Source: Syntrophaceae bacterium UBA6252 (GTDB taxonomy: Bacteria; Desulfobacterota; Syntrophia; Syntrophales; UBA6807). Taken from it: 50,003 nt of DNA. The notes under the pieces were generated by a model. That model saw only the letters and a list, made by a program, of their open reading frames with translations. It made no database searches and was not told the DNA's origin. Positions within the stretch are counted from its first letter, which is position 1; each line of letters begins with the position of its first letter. Location of the stretch: the NCBI GenBank assembly GCA_002441265.1, contig DJVQ01000053.1:1-50003 (forward strand), read 5' to 3'. Positions 48,619 through 50,003 of this stretch are shown here, one piece after another. Both the position numbers and the translations under genes were made by a program.

Positions 48619-49962
48619 ATGACAGGGAACCGCAAAGGGAGGATGGAGCCCCTCGTGACGAAACTTCCCGACTTTCCCGGGAAGAAATTCCTCATCCCCG
48701 TGAGCCCCGTCGTCCATGGAACCCTCCGGGCCATTTACGCCGGCGGGCAGCGGTCCCGGTGGGGGGCCGATTCCTGGGGACGGCCCGTCTACCGCTACGA
48801 AACCGGTTCCGGCGTCATTTCCTTTTCTTCCACCCCGCCTCCCGATTTCAGCAGCCGCTTTCACCCGTCCATCGCCATGTATTACACGCCGCGGCTGGGA
48901 TTCATCTATTCGGGAGGGCAGAGGGAGGCCGTGAGGAACCTCTCCGTCGAAACGGCCGACGTCTTCCTGATCCTCATGGGAAAAATCGCCCTTCTGAAAG
49001 ATCCCGGGAGGGACATCGCGGGGATCACCCTCGAGGAGATCGCCCGGATGCGAAACGTCCGGCTCCGTCACGGCAGTGCCAGGAACCTGTACGAGGATTT
49101 CCGGAAGGACGTGCTGCGGCTCGCCGATCTTCGGGTGACCATGACATGGAAAAACTACCGGAAGGGCGGGACCCTCGTGACGGGACAGGAACGTCCCGAC
49201 CGCCTGCTCGACATTCTGGACGTCGTCTATCGCCAGGGGAGCGCCGAGTGGCAGGCCTTCCGATTCCGGTGCGGCCAGTCCCTCTCCCATTTTCTCGACC
49301 CGGAAGGGCTCCGTTGGATCGGGTACTATCGGCACGCACTCCTTCACCTGAATCCCTTCCGTGAGGCCTTCACGAAAAAGATGGGGACCTACTGGATCAT
49401 GGTGGGAACCGTTTCGGAGAAGAAGGGGCTCCTTCCCCGGGCGACGCCGGGAACCATCCTCGATTTCTGCGGAGAGGACGTCAACTGGCGGAGCCCCGGC
49501 GAAACGGTGGACGCTTTCCTGTCCAGCCACGAACGGCTCGTCGATCTCGGCGTTCTTGACCGGATGCCCGCCCTGGAACCCTCCCTGCGGATCAAGGGCT
49601 ATTTCCGGGAGTGGCTGGAAAAGCCGCTCACGGTCAAGCTTTCGGAAGATCTGTGGCGTCTCCGGGATTCCCGGGGTACTCCGGCGATCCGGGAGGAGGG
49701 GCCGGGGAAACGGGTCCGGCCGCTGCCCGCCGACGAAAACGGGTCGTCCGTTCCGGCCGGCCTGGAGGCGCTGCGGAAAAACCCCGCGGCCATCCGCCGT
49801 TTCCGGGCGAGGCGCTTCATGCACCAGGGAGAACTGGCGCGGGCGCTGGGGATCTCCCGCCAGACGCTGTCCCTCTTCGAAAGGGGACTCCGTCCGATCC
49901 CGGAGGAAAAAGGGATTCGTATTCTCGAAATGATGAGCCGGAAAAGGACTGAAGAAGATTAA
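48619..49962 (+). CDS. initiator-like protein with C-terminal helix-turn-helix
   Basis: A 447-residue protein I cannot name firmly. The central part (about 110-350) recalls plasmid replication initiators of the TrfA/Rep winged-helix type: VFLILMGKIALLK, ITLEEIARMRNVRLRHGSARNLYEDFRKDVLRLADLRV. The C-terminal ~60 residues form an XRE-type helix-turn-helix (FMHQGELARALGISRQTLSLFERG). There is no visible origin (no iteron array) beside it and no plasmid partition gene, so a chromosomal regulator built on an initiator fold is as likely. It is 25 bases after the Fe-S gene, so probably in the same transcript. A dispersed repeat follows its stop. Confidence 0.7.
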   Translation: MTGNRKGRMEPLVTKLPDFPGKKFLIPVSPVVHGTLRAIYAGGQRSRWGADSWGRPVYRYETGSGVISFSSTPPPDFSSRFHPSIAMYYTPRLGFIYSGGQREAVRNLSVETADVFLILMGKIALLKDPGRDIAGITLEEIARMRNVRLRHGSARNLYEDFRKDVLRLADLRVTMTWKNYRKGGTLVTGQERPDRLLDILDVVYRQGSAEWQAFRFRCGQSLSHFLDPEGLRWIGYYRHALLHLNPFREAFTKKMGTYWIMVGTVSEKKGLLPRATPGTILDFCGEDVNWRSPGETVDAFLSSHERLVDLGVLDRMPALEPSLRIKGYFREWLEKPLTVKLSEDLWRLRDSRGTPAIREEGPGKRVRPLPADENGSSVPAGLEALRKNPAAIRRFRARRFMHQGELARALGISRQTLSLFERGLRPIPEEKGIRILEMMSRKRTEED

Positions 49963-49982
49963 CGAAATCGTAAAAAGGCAAA

Positions 49983-50003
49983 TCAACACTTTTTCGAACG
50001 GCA
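49983..50003 (-). repeat. dispersed 21-bp repeat, copy 2 (window edge)
   Basis: Exact reverse complement of 42265-42285, running to the last base of the window, so the full repeat is probably longer. It starts 21 bases after the stop of the preceding gene; the 20 bases between are also similar to copy 1. Confidence 0.9.

Noticed and set aside
49000..50003. Replication origin next to the initiator-like gene
   Set aside because: No iterons, no DnaA-box cluster and no AT-rich unwinding region within the window.

Overview
The window reads as chromosome from an anaerobic Gram-negative bacterium of the deltaproteobacterial type (Desulfobacterota; a syntroph-like lineage such as Syntrophales is my best guess). 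The grounds are a GC-rich backbone, an outer-membrane porin, lipoproteins, a Kdo-transferase-like enzyme, a multisubunit 2-oxoacid:ferredoxin oxidoreductase, a c-di-GMP-I riboswitch, and no aerobic respiratory genes. The organism is inferred from gene content only.

Layout. 1-3.6 kb: a housekeeping operon, folP-acpS-tsaE-lysC-comEA-like, with overlapping or nearly touching genes. 3.7-8.7 kb: a tRNA-Pro(GGG) followed by a clearly AT-rich island. The tRNA-proximal end carries a dead phage relic in which a terminase fragment is joined to an integrase C-terminus. It is followed by small genes of putative conflict or defence type (a Cas2/GhoS-like small protein, an MNT/HEPN-like pair), a zinc-ribbon transposase relic, and a compact three-gene operon with two different TIR-type proteins and a helical protein of unknown function. 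That operon is the best candidate for an undescribed system. 8.8-14.6 kb: vapBC with its own palindromic operator, two GNAT acetyltransferases, two methyltransferases, a GT30-like glycosyltransferase and a radical SAM/SPASM protein, which look like accessory surface-modification genes. 15-25 kb: an OprP-type porin, a DUF3795 protein, a CrtC/AttH lipocalin-like protein, a MoxR/VWA pair, MarR, a crotonase-family enzyme, an N-formylglutamate amidohydrolase-like/C39-like pair and a formylglycine-generating-enzyme-like protein.

25-38 kb: signalling and pyruvate metabolism. A PAS-rich hybrid histidine kinase is followed by a broken methyltransferase and a DUF1330 protein. Next come a LytS/BtsS-type kinase and LytTR regulator, an XRE-cupin regulator, a four-gene pyruvate (2-oxoacid):ferredoxin oxidoreductase operon in which a GltD/NfnB-like flavoprotein is fused to a PorD-like ferredoxin, and a CstA/BtsT-type transporter. 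In enterobacteria BtsSR senses pyruvate and controls the CstA-family transporter BtsT. The arrangement here therefore suggests one locus for sensing, importing and oxidising pyruvate.

38-50 kb: a secreted clostripain-type lipoprotein with a small partner lipoprotein, the peptidoglycan glycosyltransferase MtgA, a nitroreductase and a DUF2225 protein. A roughly 0.9 kb repeat field follows (REP-like palindromes plus two 300-bp-spaced hairpin units). Then come a PAS-LuxR regulator, threonine synthase, a c-di-GMP-I riboswitch with two successive terminators, an Fe-S protein, and a 447-residue initiator-like/HTH protein. A 21-bp sequence near 42.27 kb recurs in inverted orientation at the window's last base. 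No rRNA genes, no CRISPR array and no complete insertion sequence were seen.
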